Origin: Akkermansia sp.
Lineage (GTDB): Bacteria > Verrucomicrobiota > Verrucomicrobiia > Verrucomicrobiales > Akkermansiaceae
Direction of reading: 5' to 3'
Assembly: GCA_017399165.1 (NCBI GenBank)
Contig: JAFQEF010000065.1
Span: 1 to 35,153 of the forward strand
Length of the DNA: 35,153 nt
How positions within the stretch are numbered: position 1 is the stretch's first letter; each line of letters starts with the position of its first letter. Shown one piece after another: positions 1 to 6,781 of the stretch. Position numbers and translations under genes: made by a program. The notes under the pieces are model-generated. The model saw nothing but the letters and a program-made list of their open reading frames with translations, was not told the origin of the DNA and did no database searches.

Positions 1-503
1 ACGAAATGTGAAATACAAAATACGAAGTACGCAAAGCCACTGCGACGGGGTGAACCAAAATATATCGTACCCGCGGGTGAACGCCCGCCTAATTTGATAG
101 CCCCGCATGGGGGGCGAAATAGCATAGGCAGGTGGTCAAGCGTGCACGCAGTGCGCGCGTGCCCCCTGCTCTCCATCAAATAATAATATAGAGCCCGACG
201 AGCAATGCGAGGCGGCCGACACATTCCCCACGAGGGGTGTTAACCCCGAGCCACGCCCCGCTCCGGGCTTACGCCCTACGCTATACACATCTATCGGCCT
301 CGTCGCTACGATCCTCGGGCTCGGGTTACTTTTTTGCCACGTGCAGGGGCTAACGCCCCTGCCTATGTTATTTCGCCCCACAAGGGGGCTTGTGAAGTAC
401 GAAATGTGAAATACAAAATACGAAGTACGCAAAGCCACTGCGACGGGGTGAACCAAAATATATCGCACCCGCGGGCGAACGCCCGCCGAATTTGATAGCC
501 CCC
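1..503. repeat. Pair of ~104-bp direct repeats (1-105 and 399-503)
   Basis: The two copies lie exactly 398 bp apart and are almost identical; differences are visible only near the 3' end, for example cgtacccgcgggtg against cgcacccgcgggcg. Each copy starts with a run of heptanucleotides of the form GAARTAC/GAAATAC (3-30 and 394-428), continues through a conserved block containing gccactgcgacggggtgaacc-like sequence, and ends at tttgatagcccc. The copies flank a palindromic segment. No coding signal is convincing here. The first copy is cut by the window edge, so its true left end is unknown. Confidence 0.8.
99..390. repeat. Nested imperfect palindromic element between the direct repeats
   Basis: An outer inverted repeat pairs 99-132 with 358-390 (shared core ggcgaaatarcataggcagg and its complement). 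An inner inverted repeat pairs about 191-219 (gagcccgacgagc...) with about 293-322 (...cctcgggctc). Such G+C-rich nested palindromes without a gene resemble a MITE- or BIME-like repeat unit rather than a transposase-bearing insertion sequence. A long reading frame on the minus strand across it is made entirely of repeat sequence and is not believed to be a gene. This element and its flanks account for the gene-free stretch 1-540. Confidence 0.6.
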
Positions 504-574
504 CCCCTTGTGGGGCAAGCCCTAAAATTTTCACCTTGAAATGCCCGCGCCCCTATGCTATGATGCCGCTAGAT

Positions 575-1819
575 ATGAAAATGAGTCCACCCCCATACTA
601 TTACTACCTGTTCACCACCCCGATTGCCATGACGGCAGCGGCGGCGGAAACGGCGAGTCCCGAGGTTCAATGGAACGATGTAGCGGTGGTTTCCGACGCA
701 TCCGAGCGCGAGGCGGCCATGCAATTTATAGAAGCCATACGCCCCTTGATACCGGGTAAAATAGCATGGGAGGAGGCCTATACCAACACCACCCGCCGCC
801 GGAGTCTGCGTATTCATTTAAATCTCCAGTCCGTCAGCCTCCCCGAGCTGTACTTTTACAGTGACGAGTCTGCCACCCTTTATATAAGATGGAGCCAAGG
901 TAAACACAGGGCCCATACGGCAGCATTTGCGAAGGCCTTACAGGCTTTCACAAAAAACGGGGTATTACAGCCGGTAAGCCGAGAGCAATTAGAGGATGCA
1001 CTGAAGCATCATGTTGTCTACCTTGATTTAGATTGGAGCGATGTGCAGATAGTGTGCTCCCCGCAGAACCTCCCCTACGCACAGGCTTGGGCAAATAGCC
1101 TCCGGCCGCATATCGACGGCAAGCTTTGCGTGCGCCCGCAATCCCAAGAAACCCAAGCGGGCATAACGCTGCGGCTCATTACCCTGGAAGGCCCCACACA
1201 GGCACGCTTACGTTGGGCGCAAGACAACTCGATTGTGCTGCAAGTAACGGATAGCGGCGATGTACCACAAAATATGCAACAGGCTTTTGCCGAGTTTCTG
1301 CGCGTTCTTCAGCCGTTTATGAAAAACGGTAAAATACGCACCATGAAAGACGGCGATTTAGCCAAGGCCTTGCGTGCCGGCTTTCACCAAGAAGTCGTCA
1401 CGTGGGATAACATCGTGATATGCTCTCTTTCGGAAGACGTGGCCCGGCCTTGGATGGATGCCCTGCGCCCCTTAACAAACGGGCAAATACGCTGGCGCAA
1501 GGAAATCAAAGGAGAGCTGACAGACGCCAGCGGCCTGGGCAATGATTACTTGTGCATCATCCTCACAAATATGCACAATTGTGGCGCATACATTCGTTTG
1601 AAAGAGGGGATTCTGCCGACTATTCGTATTAACCGCGAACCCACCCCGAGAAATCGGATGAAAAATGAGACCGAGGAGCAGTATAGGGAGCGTTGGAGTG
1701 CTACCTCTCGCGAGATGCAAGAAAAACTCTTGCGTTTGTTGCAGCAATTCCAGGTAAACGGCAAATTACAGCCCACCACCGTCAAAGAGCTGCAAAGTGC
1801 CATCAAGGGGATGAAGTAA
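575..1819 (+). CDS. Exported or anchored protein with three ~120-residue internal repeats, function unknown
   Basis: I do not recognise a named family. The reading frame is open from a TTG at 536; ATG codons at 560, 575 and 581 are all possible starts and none has a clear ribosome-binding site, so 575 is a choice. A hydrophobic N-terminus ending near an alanine-rich stretch (MTAAAAETA) suggests a signal peptide or anchor. Numbering from the TTG, three repeats are visible at about 46-157, 167-281 and 290-424. Each begins W-[NSD]-[DN]-[VI]-x-[IVC]-[VC]-S, contains an [AS]-[IL]-RP-x(3)-GK/GQ motif about 24 residues later, and closes with an [AL]-x-[AR]-[FL]-x(4)-F-x-x-NG-[KV] motif followed by a helix ending LxxA[LI][KR]. 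The three-fold architecture suggests duplication of one alpha/beta unit. It is followed 65 bp later by the Sel1-type gene. The call of a real gene is firm; the function is unknown. Confidence 0.75.
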   Translation: MKMSPPPYYYYLFTTPIAMTAAAAETASPEVQWNDVAVVSDASEREAAMQFIEAIRPLIPGKIAWEEAYTNTTRRRSLRIHLNLQSVSLPELYFYSDESATLYIRWSQGKHRAHTAAFAKALQAFTKNGVLQPVSREQLEDALKHHVVYLDLDWSDVQIVCSPQNLPYAQAWANSLRPHIDGKLCVRPQSQETQAGITLRLITLEGPTQARLRWAQDNSIVLQVTDSGDVPQNMQQAFAEFLRVLQPFMKNGKIRTMKDGDLAKALRAGFHQEVVTWDNIVICSLSEDVARPWMDALRPLTNGQIRWRKEIKGELTDASGLGNDYLCIILTNMHNCGAYIRLKEGILPTIRINREPTPRNRMKNETEEQYRERWSATSREMQEKLLRLLQQFQVNGKLQPTTVKELQSAIKGMK

Positions 1820-1884
1820 CGAAGGATTCCAGAACCTATTTTTATTCTCATACCACATCAGTAAACTCATATACTCACGGTATC

Positions 1885-2400
1885 ATGACCAGGGAGGAAC
1901 AACAAGACCTGCTGGAGCAAGCCATCCGATATATATATGACGAGGATAACCCCGAGGAAGGCATTAAATGCCTGCAACGTGCTGCCGAAGCCGGCTTGCC
2001 GGAGGCCATGCAAGAATACGCCATCTACCTGCTGGAGCAGAAAAAAGAGACGCTTGCCGCCGTCGACTGGTTTGAAAAATGTTACCGCAGCGGGCATCCC
2101 CTCGACTTGAGAGAGCTCTACAGCGAGGGGACGCCTGCCTTTCGAGCCGCCATTGATGCCCGCTTTACCACCGAGGAGAAAAAGGCCATGCGCATACGCT
2201 CCCAAGCCTTTTATGATACCATGGCACGCGTGATTACCGCCCTGTTCCTGATGGGTGCGGGTCATAAGCTCGGAGAATGTTTCGACCACCCCTATGCCGC
2301 TTACATCGGCATGGGTATAGGCCTTGTGCTTGCCGCTTGCCTGTGCAAGCATATCTCCTACTCTCGCCTGATGCAATTAGGGCAAAATAAGGAATCATAA
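1885..2400 (+). CDS. Sel1/TPR-like repeat protein with C-terminal membrane segments
   Basis: A 171-residue product. The frame is open much further upstream, but that part overlaps the preceding gene; the ATG at 1885 is preferred because the protein from there begins with a plausible helix (MTREEQQDLLEQAI) and because the duplicated copy at 3320 preserves exactly this start region. Residues about 18-65 form a Sel1/TPR-like helical pair with the pattern G-x-x-x-L-x-x-A-A-E-x-G-x-P-E-A-x-x-x-Y-A followed by A-x-x-W-F-E-x-C. The C-terminal third carries two hydrophobic segments (about 107-120 and 130-150), so the helical part probably faces the cytoplasm or periplasm from a membrane anchor. Sel1 repeats usually mediate protein contacts. 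The partner cannot be read from the sequence. Confidence 0.75.
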   Translation: MTREEQQDLLEQAIRYIYDEDNPEEGIKCLQRAAEAGLPEAMQEYAIYLLEQKKETLAAVDWFEKCYRSGHPLDLRELYSEGTPAFRAAIDARFTTEEKKAMRIRSQAFYDTMARVITALFLMGAGHKLGECFDHPYAAYIGMGIGLVLAACLCKHISYSRLMQLGQNKES

Positions 2401-2511
2401 CGTGCAGAAACCACGCATAAGCCGAAGGCGGCTTAAAAAAGCGGACGCCGGACTCCGCCTCGAAGCGGGAGCCATCGGGACAAGCCGTGCTCGGGTGTTC
2501 TGTCGGCCTCC

Positions 2512-3174
2512 TTATTTTTTAAGGGGGGATATCACAACAGAGTGAGTATGCCAGCCCTTTGCGTCTCTTTCATCTTTTATTATCAAGTGCAGGCTCAACT
2601 TACCGTCCTTAAACGGAACTAATAACTTGTCACCGGACTCCGCCGGGTATATCAACATTCCCAGCGTATCCGCCGCCTCCGCAGGGGTCATTATACGTTC
2701 ACAGTCATGCAGGTCTCGGGTGCGACAATGAGCATCTGCCATCACCGCCACCAACCCGGGACAAGACTCTGCATACACCGCCAAATCATCTCCGGAGTCC
2801 GGGCGTGGCAGGTCCACAACAATCTTCATGCGTTCAGAACCATCCTCATGAGTCTTCACATAATAACACATCTCCTTAAATTCTATTTTGCACGGTCCGG
2901 GAGGCACGCAAGGAAAACGGTTAAAATCAAACTCATTGCCGGCTACTAACTTCAACCCGAAACGGCCTTTGTCCCAATTCTCATATTCAATAATGTAGAG
3001 CACTTTTTGCAAAAAAGACCAATTAGGCGTTGTCGACACACTGTCAAAATTGACAGATAACCGGTAGCAAAGATCCTGACGTTGAGCCTGCCACAATGCA
3101 GCTAAAATAACCAGCAGCACAAGGCCGCAAATATACCTCTTGAAATACCGATGAATATGTCTGCTCAATTTCAT
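2512..3174 (-). CDS. Hypothetical membrane-anchored protein
   Basis: The frame can extend to 3246, but the ATG at 3174 gives a typical N-terminus: a basic stretch (KLSRHIHRYFKRY) followed by a single hydrophobic helix at about residues 15-30, then a roughly 190-residue soluble part. The topology (positive-inside, one N-terminal anchor) predicts an extracytoplasmic domain. That domain has six cysteines (about residues 35, 88, 94, 102, 137 and 149), which could form disulfides outside the cytoplasm. No family is recognised. It lies between the Sel1 gene and the truncated copy of that gene, on the opposite strand. No strong Shine-Dalgarno is visible. The start is moderately certain and the function is unknown. 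Confidence 0.65.
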   Translation of the reverse strand: MKLSRHIHRYFKRYICGLVLLVILAALWQAQRQDLCYRLSVNFDSVSTTPNWSFLQKVLYIIEYENWDKGRFGLKLVAGNEFDFNRFPCVPPGPCKIEFKEMCYYVKTHEDGSERMKIVVDLPRPDSGDDLAVYAESCPGLVAVMADAHCRTRDLHDCERIMTPAEAADTLGMLIYPAESGDKLLVPFKDGKLSLHLIIKDERDAKGWHTHSVVISPLKK

Positions 3175-3319
3175 GGGAGATGTTATAAAAATTGCAATTA
3201 AAGTGCAGCTGGTTTCATTGTAAGGAAAAGCAGATATCTGTTGCAACGCAACTATAACAACTTATCGTACCTCTGTCAAGCGAATCTACGCAGCTATACA
3301 TTAAGCGATGTACGTAGCC

Positions 3320-3409
3320 ATTTTTATTCTCATACCACATCAGTAAACTCATATACTCACGGCGTCATGACCAGGGAGGAACAACATTAGGGCAAAATAA
3401 GGAATCATA
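3320..3409 (+). pseudogene. Miniature internally deleted copy of the Sel1 gene at 1885-2400
   Basis: Bases 3320-3386 match 1838-1904 with only two mismatches (the untranslated leader plus the first codons of the Sel1 gene), and 3386-3409 match 2376-2399 (the last codons). The 471 bp between (1905-2375) are missing, with essentially no homology at the junction beyond one or two bases. The remaining frame would read only MTREEQH then stop. This is direct sequence evidence for a duplication of the Sel1 gene followed by loss of its body. The unknown gene at 2512-3174 lies between the two copies. Confidence 0.85.
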
Positions 3410-3427
3410 GCCATCTCTATCATCTTT

Positions 3428-3486
3428 GTTACCCACTTATGCCACAAAAGTGGGTAACAAGTACATTTTGTCACCCACAGGTGGGT
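3428..3486. repeat. Two tandem palindromes built on GTTACCCAC
   Basis: GTTACCCACTT (3428-3438) and AAGTGGGTAAC (3448-3458) form a perfect 11-bp inverted repeat around a 9-nt centre. A second, shorter palindrome ACCCAC/GTGGGT lies at 3473-3486 and again ends in GTGGGTAAC. No T-tract follows on the plus strand, so this is not a convincing terminator for the Sel1 remnant. It could be an operator-like site or a small dispersed repeat. It lies about 75 bp upstream of the SRP RNA promoter. Confidence 0.6.
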
Positions 3487-3560
3487 AACAAAAAAAGGGG
3501 CGTTCAGGAACAGCCCGGCTGCGATGAGCAGCTATTTTGCGTCATGTTATGATTAAGGGC

Positions 3561-3590
3561 TTGACGCAGGGGCAGATATGTGGCAGGATT
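3561..3590 (+). promoter_or_regulatory. Probable promoter of the SRP RNA gene
   Basis: TTGACG at 3561-3566 is followed after 17 bp by CAGGAT (3584-3589). The predicted start point falls at about 3596, which is exactly where the closing stem of the SRP RNA begins. The -35 is close to consensus and the -10 is poor, so the coincidence with the RNA end is the main support. Confidence 0.5.
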
Positions 3591-3595
3591 GCTGT

Positions 3596-3694
3596 GCCTT
3601 CGGGGACTCTTGGAGGCATGGCCGGAAAACCCCGTCAGGACCGAGAGGTAGCAGCGGTATTCGGACCATGCTTGTCGAGCTGTTCTCCGAAGGC
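3596..3694 (+). ncRNA. ffs: Small (4.5S-type) signal recognition particle RNA
   Basis: The domain IV signature is unmistakable: GTCAGG on the 5' side, an apical ACC-GAGA-GGT hairpin, then AGCAGC on the 3' side (about 3634-3655). These form the internal loops bound by the M domain of Ffh. The apical tetraloop is GAGA, a GNRA loop, where E. coli has GGAA. The ends close with GCCTTCGG (3596-3603) paired to CCGAAGGC (3687-3694), giving a single long hairpin of about 99 nt without an Alu domain, the usual form in Gram-negative bacteria. Seven T residues follow immediately. The RNA works with Ffh and FtsY to target nascent membrane proteins. It is flanked by the 3' end of the convergent ccsA gene. 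Confidence 0.92.
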
Positions 3695-3702
3695 ATTTTT
3701 TT
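3681..3702 (+). terminator. Terminator of the SRP RNA
   Basis: The closing stem of the SRP RNA itself (ending at 3694) is followed by a seven-T run at 3696-3702, the arrangement of an intrinsic terminator that uses the mature RNA's terminal helix. Confidence 0.7.
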
Positions 3703-3712
3703 ACCCTGTTCT

Positions 3713-4474
3713 TTATTGCGCGTAGCTGTGAATACTTTGGATGGAGGGCAACAAGTTCACTACAAAGAAGGTGATGAGCACCGCCACAAACCCCAACAGG
3801 AGCAGCGGGCGCGCCCATGCGGCAAATGTTTTTTGCGCACGCACATGAAAATAGATGAGGTACACACACCAGGTGATGAGCGCCCAGGCCTCTTTCATAT
3901 CCCACGCCCAGTAGCGAGCCCACGCTACATCTGCCCAAAGCGCGCCGCTCCACAAACCGAAGGTAAGGAAGGGGAATGCCAGCAACACCACTTCATCTGC
4001 CGCGCGCAAACGCTCTTGCCCGTTCTGACCGAAACAAGATGCCAGAGCCAGAATGGCGGATACGGTTAAAAAGCCGTATGAGATTACGTAAGAAGTAACA
4101 TGCGGGGCAAACCAGGGGGATTGCAGGGCAGGCATTTGGCGCCAGGTTGCCTGCATGGGCATGCACAGTGCCCCGAGCATGCAAAGGGCAGCAGCCCCGG
4201 CAAAATAGCCCGTGAGGTCAAAACCACGGCAACGCTGCATATAGTATGCGGCCGGGGCCAACACCAGCGGAAAGAAACAGAGCACGTGGCGCATGTTACC
4301 GAACGGCACGGCCTGCGCCATTACCCAGTTAGTCACAAAGAGCACCATGGCGGCCAACCAGCTGCCGGCCATCATACCGCGTGCCAACTCACGCTGCCCC
4401 AAGCAGCGGAGCACACAAGTAACCAACGCCATCAACAAGGTGGCAATGGTGAGCATGTAAACAAAGGTAATCAT
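3713..4474 (-). CDS. ccsA: Cytochrome c biogenesis protein CcsA (ResC), haem-handling subunit
   Basis: System II cytochrome c maturation: CcsA with ResB carries haem across the membrane and attaches it to apocytochrome c on the outer face. The 253-residue protein is a polytopic membrane protein with about seven to eight hydrophobic helices. The tryptophan-rich WWD motif is present as WADVAWARYWAWDMKEAWAL (about residues 180-199), slightly divergent from the usual WGxYWxWDPKE. Likely haem-ligand histidines flank it at about residues 125 (APHVTSY) and 210 (YFHVRA). The start codon overlaps the resB stop codon by 4 bp (ATGA), indicating translational coupling. It is the last gene of a three-gene operon. 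The family assignment is firm. Confidence 0.9.
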   Translation of the reverse strand: MITFVYMLTIATLLMALVTCVLRCLGQRELARGMMAGSWLAAMVLFVTNWVMAQAVPFGNMRHVLCFFPLVLAPAAYYMQRCRGFDLTGYFAGAAALCMLGALCMPMQATWRQMPALQSPWFAPHVTSYVISYGFLTVSAILALASCFGQNGQERLRAADEVVLLAFPFLTFGLWSGALWADVAWARYWAWDMKEAWALITWCVYLIYFHVRAQKTFAAWARPLLLLGFVAVLITFFVVNLLPSIQSIHSYAQ

Positions 4475-5619
4475 GCGGCAGCATTCTCCTTTCTATCCGT
4501 TTCGGGGGTGGGTGTTTCGCGCTTCCACCAGCACCAACAGGCCGTGCAGATGATTAACCCCACCATACCGGCCAAGGCATACCAACGCCCCGGCGCACGG
4601 CGAGCCTGCACCAGCAGTGTTACTCGGTTGGTAACAGCATCGTAGTAATAATTCAACAGGTATAAGTGCCAATCTTTACAGGCAATGGGGTGATTCACCT
4701 TAAGGGTTTCCCGGCGGGTTTCGGGGCGGCCACGGTGGTCCGTGTATAGGGTGCAATCTGCGCTGTATTCTTTTACAGTGCCCGTGGCGGCTACGCCATG
4801 CGGCATGGGCTCACTCAACATCACGCAGGGCATATCCAAACCGGGGTGCAGTTTAACATCTTTTTTATGAATCGTGCGGCCGAACAGTTTAAGGGTATCC
4901 GACTCCTGCGTTAAGTGCTCCGGGGGCAGCGGCACCCAGCGGTTTTGCATACGCACGCACGCCACGTAAGTACCGCCCTGCTCCATAATCATCAGGTGGT
5001 AATATTGCTGAGGCATGTCGGGGGCATCATATCGGCTCACCGAAAAATCATTAATTTGCAAAGAGAAGCCCAGCGGCAAAACCTCCCCCGCAGGTGTTTT
5101 TACTTGGTCAATTTTATCTGCACTGCCTACCGTGGCATAAATGTGGGCAGTTTGCTCGGTGCAATAGTCCACCAAAGCCCCCGCCACAATAAGCGCGCAG
5201 CACCAATGTGCCCCCGCCAACCACAAGCGCGGTTTCATGAGCTTAAGTAAAAAGAACCCGAAAATCACCGCAAACAACAGCCCCACCACCATGGTGCACG
5301 CCATGGCCAAGGCGCCGAACCACATCGGCCCGCCCACCATGGCATGCTCCACAGCTTTGCTGCCGTACATCCATGCCGTGATAATGCCCGATGTCGTAAA
5401 ATACAGGCTCAGCAGCCCGAAAAGAAACTGTGCATGCTTACCGGTGGATAATCTCCACCCACCCCACAATGCCAGCAGAGCAGCCACCACCCCCAGCAAC
5501 TGCATAACACCACCCCTGAACACGGCCGGAGCCCCCTGCACCGGGAACGCCCCTGCTACCAGCAGCACACAGGCTGCCCCCAGCACCATCAATGTGGCTT
5601 TCAAAAGACTGCTCATCAT
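4471..5619 (-). CDS. resB: ResB-like cytochrome c biogenesis protein
   Basis: The 382-residue protein has about five N-terminal membrane helices within residues 1-150, a large extracytoplasmic domain (about 155-340) and a final membrane helix near 348-368. The C-terminal block VNHPIACKDWHLYLLNYYYD followed by a basic/APGRW segment and the last helix is the recognisable ResB signature, in which a hydrophobic periplasmic domain receives reduced apocytochrome c. It partners CcsA, whose gene follows with a 4-bp overlap. The upstream LpxR-like gene ends only 3 bp before this start, so all three are probably co-transcribed. The family call is good; the N-terminal half is divergent. Confidence 0.8.
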   Translation of the reverse strand: MMSSLLKATLMVLGAACVLLVAGAFPVQGAPAVFRGGVMQLLGVVAALLALWGGWRLSTGKHAQFLFGLLSLYFTTSGIITAWMYGSKAVEHAMVGGPMWFGALAMACTMVVGLLFAVIFGFFLLKLMKPRLWLAGAHWCCALIVAGALVDYCTEQTAHIYATVGSADKIDQVKTPAGEVLPLGFSLQINDFSVSRYDAPDMPQQYYHLMIMEQGGTYVACVRMQNRWVPLPPEHLTQESDTLKLFGRTIHKKDVKLHPGLDMPCVMLSEPMPHGVAATGTVKEYSADCTLYTDHRGRPETRRETLKVNHPIACKDWHLYLLNYYYDAVTNRVTLLVQARRAPGRWYALAGMVGLIICTACWCWWKRETPTPETDRKENAAA

Positions 5620-5622
5620 CCT

Positions 5623-6594
5623 TTACCAGTGCCAACTAATGGAAAAGGTGCCGTAGAAGGTGTTTTCTTTCTGGTTGCGGTAGGAGTCCGTACAATACAC
5701 GCCACCCACAAAGTAATCTATACCTTGATAAGATACACCCACACCCAGGCGAAACTCTGCCTGCCACGGTACACGGCTGCATGTTTGATCAAAATGGTGG
5801 AACACGCCGCCATCTACCGCAAAATCGCGGGCCACGTACTCCACGTATGCCCCGCCCGTCACAAAGTAGGAGGGGGCGGCGGGGTCATAGTCGGGTTTCT
5901 CCAGCAGGGCAACACCGTATTGTGCGGCACGGTTGCCGTTTACCTGCATGGCAGGCGGCAGGTTGCGGCCATAGCGCACGGTTACCCCTGCCCCACCGCG
6001 TATGTAGGCGGTGCCGGCTTCTTCTCTTAAAATAAATGCGGCATCGCTCTTCATGCCGTTGGAGGATGTCATCTCCAACCACGGGATGCGGATATTCTGT
6101 TGGGCGGACAACTGCACCGTCACCTCAGAGGGCACTTGGTCATTCCAACCATCCCACGTCTCCATGCCGCAGGCCTCATGCAGGCCGTTCTGCATATAGC
6201 GCGCCAAGGAGGCATTACCCGTGGTACCCAGCTGAAATTCTATGGCATTACCAAAATCTTCTCCACGCATCAAATAAGCTGCACCCACAGCCATGTGCCC
6301 GGCATACGGGTGTTCCCCCTGCACTGCACCATCTGTGTGAGTGGTGGGGGTATAGATGTTTTGGGTAAGGCTCACACCCCAAGCATCTCCATTAGCCAAG
6401 CTCTGCGCATAATCCAGACGCGAGCCGTGTGAATAATCACTATCCTTATCAAACGCAGAATCATTCTCCATGGTACCGCGGAAGTGATGCTGCGGCACGG
6501 CCTCATACCCCGGCTCCCCGGGTTGAGGTATGGGGTTATAATAACCCACCACAGGAGAAAGAATTGCCATCGTAAGCCATGGTATTGCACTCAT
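5623..6594 (-). CDS. LpxR-family (DUF2219) outer-membrane lipid A deacylase-like protein
   Basis: LpxR is an outer-membrane beta-barrel that removes the 3'-acyloxyacyl chain of lipid A. The 323-residue protein shows the family pattern: an N-terminal ENDS motif (residues 43-46, supplying the Asn-Asp pair used with calcium in Salmonella LpxR), then DSDYSHGSRL, then QNIYTP (79-83) and HPYAGHMAVGAAY (95-107). MQNGLHEA supplies the expected catalytic histidine (H139). The C-terminus ends in alternating aromatic strands and a terminal tryptophan (SISWHW), typical of barrel proteins. A hydrophobic N-terminus serves as the export signal. A promoter at 6630-6602 would start transcription almost at the ATG. 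Its placement as the first gene of a cytochrome c biogenesis operon is unusual. Confidence 0.82.
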   Translation of the reverse strand: MSAIPWLTMAILSPVVGYYNPIPQPGEPGYEAVPQHHFRGTMENDSAFDKDSDYSHGSRLDYAQSLANGDAWGVSLTQNIYTPTTHTDGAVQGEHPYAGHMAVGAAYLMRGEDFGNAIEFQLGTTGNASLARYMQNGLHEACGMETWDGWNDQVPSEVTVQLSAQQNIRIPWLEMTSSNGMKSDAAFILREEAGTAYIRGGAGVTVRYGRNLPPAMQVNGNRAAQYGVALLEKPDYDPAAPSYFVTGGAYVEYVARDFAVDGGVFHHFDQTCSRVPWQAEFRLGVGVSYQGIDYFVGGVYCTDSYRNQKENTFYGTFSISWHW

Positions 6595-6601
6595 GACTAT
6601 T

Positions 6602-6630
6602 GAAATACGCTTTTATCCCTCACGAGTCAA
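6602..6630 (-). promoter_or_regulatory. Promoter of the LpxR-resB-ccsA operon, probably leaderless
   Basis: On the minus strand TTGACT (6630-6625) is followed after 17 bp by TATTTC (6607-6602). Only 7 bp separate the -10 from the ATG at 6594, so the transcript would begin at or within a base or two of the start codon. Confidence 0.5.
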
Positions 6631-6685
6631 GCTTAAAACATAATGTGAACAGAATACGATATGCAAATAACATATTATTTTTGAC

Positions 6686-6715
6686 TTGACACACCGTGCA
6701 CCATAGCAATAGAAT
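6686..6715 (+). promoter_or_regulatory. Promoter of the ankyrin-repeat gene
   Basis: TTGACA (6686-6691), an 18-bp spacer and TAGAAT (6710-6715). The predicted start near 6722 leaves a leader of about 60 nt to the ATG at 6782. It diverges from the LpxR operon promoter within a 187-bp AT-rich intergenic region. Confidence 0.55.
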
Positions 6716-6781
6716 GCAAGTATATTATCCTCATCCGACTTTTACCCGCAAGCATAGCAGAGAGCATTTAATAAAAAAGAC

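Noticed and set aside
136..534. 132-residue open frame on the minus strand
   Set aside because: It consists entirely of the direct repeat and palindrome; the protein is composed of translated repeat units and has no plausible start signal.
2401..2511. Possible terminator or small RNA after the Sel1 gene
   Set aside because: TAAGCC/GGCTTA forms a six-pair hairpin but is followed by A residues on the plus strand; no other stable structure with a T-tract was found.
3504..3953. 149-residue open frame on the minus strand
   Set aside because: It overlaps the SRP RNA and ccsA in another frame and has no family features.
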